Source: Rhodospirillaceae bacterium
Lineage (GTDB): Bacteria > Pseudomonadota > Alphaproteobacteria > Rhodospirillales > Rhodospirillaceae
Length of the DNA stretch: 64,000 nt
Assembly: GCA_947476695.1 (NCBI GenBank)
Contig: CANJRD010000015.1
Coordinates: forward strand, 1 to 64,000
Direction: 5' to 3'
The position numbers and the translations under genes were made by a program. The notes below the pieces were generated by a model. The model was given only the letters and a program-made list of their open reading frames with translations. It had not been told where the DNA came from and searched no databases. Positions 62,707-64,000 of the stretch are shown piece after piece. The stretch's first letter is position 1; every line of letters starts with the position of its first letter.

Positions 62707-63471
62707 CTAGAACGGGAACAGGATGTCGAAGATCTGCTGGCCGTAGCGGGGCTGCTGCACATCGGTGAGCGTGCCGCGGCCGCCGTACGAGATCCGCGCT
62801 TCGGCGATCTTGTTCCACGGAATGGTATTGTCGGAAGCGATGTCTTCCGGACGGATGACGCCGGCGACGAGCAGTTCGCGCAGTTCGCCGTTCACGCGCA
62901 CTTCCTGGCGGCCCGCGATGGCGAGGTTGCCGTTCGGCAGCGTCTGCAGCACGACGGCGGCGAGGCTGATGTTCACGGATTCACTGCGGCCGATTGCACC
63001 CTGGCCCTGGTAGTTGCTGGTCGACGTCCCGCTGACGGCCGGCGTGGCCTGCGTCGCCGCGGCGCCCGCCGTGGTGCCGGTGCCGAACGCGGTGATGGTC
63101 TTGCCGAGGAAGTTTGGCAGGCTTGCGCCTTCGGTCGTCGCGCGTGTGCGGGTGGTATTGTTCTGCAGCGTGGCGGACTCGTTGTTGATCGCCACGGTCA
63201 CGGTTAGTACGTCGCCGACCTGCTTCGCGCGTTGGTCCTTGAAGAAGGCGCGTGCGCCCGGACGCCACAGCGAGTTGGCGTTCGGCTCCAGTATCATCGG
63301 CGTCGGCATAGGCATGCTGACCGGACGATAGTCCTTCTGCTCCGTCGGATTGGTGATCGGCGAGATCGCCGGGTTCTGGCCGACGCGTGACAGGCGTTCG
63401 GCGGCCGAGCAGGCGCACAGGCTGGTGGCAGCGAGCAGCGCGAGGACGAGGCGGGCGGGAGACTTCTTCAT
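62707..63471 (-). CDS. flgH: Flagellar L-ring lipoprotein FlgH
   Basis: A 254-residue outer-membrane ring protein. The lipoprotein signal is M-K-K-S-P-A-R-L-V-L-A-L-L-A-A-T-S, with lipobox L-C-A-C (modified Cys 21). The family core is N-S-L-W-R-P-G-A-R-A-F-F-K-D-Q-R-A, V-G-D-V-L-T-V-T-V-A-I-N-N-E-S, L-A-A-V-V-L-Q-T-L-P-N-G-N-L and I-A-G-R-Q-E-V-R-V-N, with R-Y-G-Q-Q-I-F-D-I-L-F-P-F at the end. It follows flgA by 44 bases, separate from the P-ring gene flgI at 58270. Confidence 0.95.
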   Translation of the reverse strand: MKKSPARLVLALLAATSLCACSAAERLSRVGQNPAISPITNPTEQKDYRPVSMPMPTPMILEPNANSLWRPGARAFFKDQRAKQVGDVLTVTVAINNESATLQNNTTRTRATTEGASLPNFLGKTITAFGTGTTAGAAATQATPAVSGTSTSNYQGQGAIGRSESVNISLAAVVLQTLPNGNLAIAGRQEVRVNGELRELLVAGVIRPEDIASDNTIPWNKIAEARISYGGRGTLTDVQQPRYGQQIFDILFPF

Positions 63472-63515
63472 GGCACTATCCTTTTTGGACTTTTTTGTAG
63501 CTTTGTCGTTGCGGC

Positions 63516-64000
63516 TTATTGCATCGCGCTTTGTTGCGCGCCGATCTTCACGGTGTTGCTGTCGATGACGGTGGCTTCGACGGTGTTCTGGCTCTTGATG
63601 TTGGTGACGCGGATCGCTTCCGACACGCCGCCGTCTTCCATCGCCTTGCCTTGAACCGTCAGTTTCATGCCGCCGACCTGATAGATGATGGTGACGAGCG
63701 AGCCGCGCGCTACGACCTTCGGACGCACCACATCGATGGCGCGCAACGGCTGACCGGCGCGGATCGGACGGGTGACTGCACGGCCGCTGAGCAGGTTGGC
63801 GTCGGTGATGACGCCGTATTCGAGTTGGTTGTCGGTCACGGACACCCAGTTGATGTCGCTTTTGGCGACCACGGTGCCGTTCGGAATGTCGCGCGCGGCG
63901 ACCGCCATCGACACTTGACGCACGGAGAGCACGTCGCCGCGGCGGATCGCAACGCCGGCCGGGACGAAGCTGCGCGGCGATTTGCCCAGCAGGTATTCCT
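63516..64000 (-). CDS. flgA: Flagellar basal body P-ring chaperone FlgA (5' end cut off)
   Basis: The minus frame is open to the window edge, so only the C-terminal ~160 residues are seen. It is FlgA, a periplasmic chaperone for P-ring (FlgI) assembly. SAF-domain marks are V-P-A-G-V-A-I-R-R-G-D-V-L, A-A-R-D-I-P-N-G-T-V-V, R-P-I-R-A-G-Q-P-L-R-A-I-D-V and V-Q-G-K-A-M-E-D-G. The ATG at 63932 is internal to the domain and is not the real start. It is expected to follow flgF/flgG outside the window. Confidence 0.9.
   Translation of the reverse strand, partial: EYLLGKSPRSFVPAGVAIRRGDVLSVRQVSMAVAARDIPNGTVVAKSDINWVSVTDNQLEYGVITDANLLSGRAVTRPIRAGQPLRAIDVVRPKVVARGSLVTIIYQVGGMKLTVQGKAMEDGGVSEAIRVTNIKSQNTVEATVIDSNTVKIGAQQSAMQ

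Noticed and set aside
62326-63207. Plus-strand open frame of 293 codons
   Set aside because: Antisense to flgH and its terminator; composition is that of a shadow frame.

Overview
The window is GC-rich bacterial chromosome and almost certainly alphaproteobacterial. It has the FlbT/FlaF pair next to a flagellin array, FliX, a single-cysteine DksA, sites resembling a CtrA half-site, and -24/-12 (sigma-54) promoters before flagellar operons. The style (short flagellins in an array, TPR-glycosyltransferases inside the flagellar locus) suits Rhodospirillales-like bacteria, but I cannot name the genus from sequence alone.

Layout. 1-1137: 3' part of a protein made wholly of eight-residue repeats. 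1368-4000: a disturbed stretch with a small methyltransferase, a decayed radical-SAM gene, an AT-richer methyltransferase and the tail of an IS3-type transposase. 4004-14489 (minus): a nine-gene sugar/glycosyltransfer operon (DUF6165 protein, GT4, GalE, a TPR-GT9-methyltransferase fusion, GT25-like, two nucleotide-sugar epimerases, a GT-B enzyme, a B12-type radical SAM enzyme). 14673-20377: a TPR-GT41 enzyme and three tandem paralogues of the GT-B enzyme. 20555-24931 (minus): fliK-flgD-flgE behind a sigma-54 promoter. 25134-31088: two divergent TPR-GT9 proteins, an unknown protein and a secreted protein. 31145-40780: nhaA, a GT41-like enzyme without TPRs, waaA (kdtA), a small helical protein, another GT4, TPR-GT41 and two GT-A-like proteins. 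41028-46307: four flagellin genes, then flbT and flaF. 46358-52009: two TPR-GT41 enzymes and a frameshifted methyltransferase. 52425-53276: a MipA/OmpV-like outer membrane protein. 53301-59433 (minus): flgI-flgJ-(flgN-like)-flgK-flgL behind a second sigma-54 promoter. 59727-64000: fliX, dksA, a spermidine-synthase-like methyltransferase, a second FlaF-like gene, flgH and flgA (cut by the window end).

How it fits together. About eighteen glycosyltransferase-like genes, nucleotide-sugar epimerases and methyltransferases are interleaved with genes for the hook, hook-filament junction, P/L rings and filament. The simplest reading is a flagellar glycosylation island: GT41 (SPINDLY/OGT-like) and GT9-like enzymes with TPR arms would decorate flagellin or other exported proteins, and the epimerases, radical SAM enzyme and methyltransferases would build or modify the sugar. 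WaaA and GT25-like genes mean that part of the set may serve lipopolysaccharide instead. The function of the set is inference; the family assignments rest on visible motifs.

No tRNA, rRNA or CRISPR array was seen.
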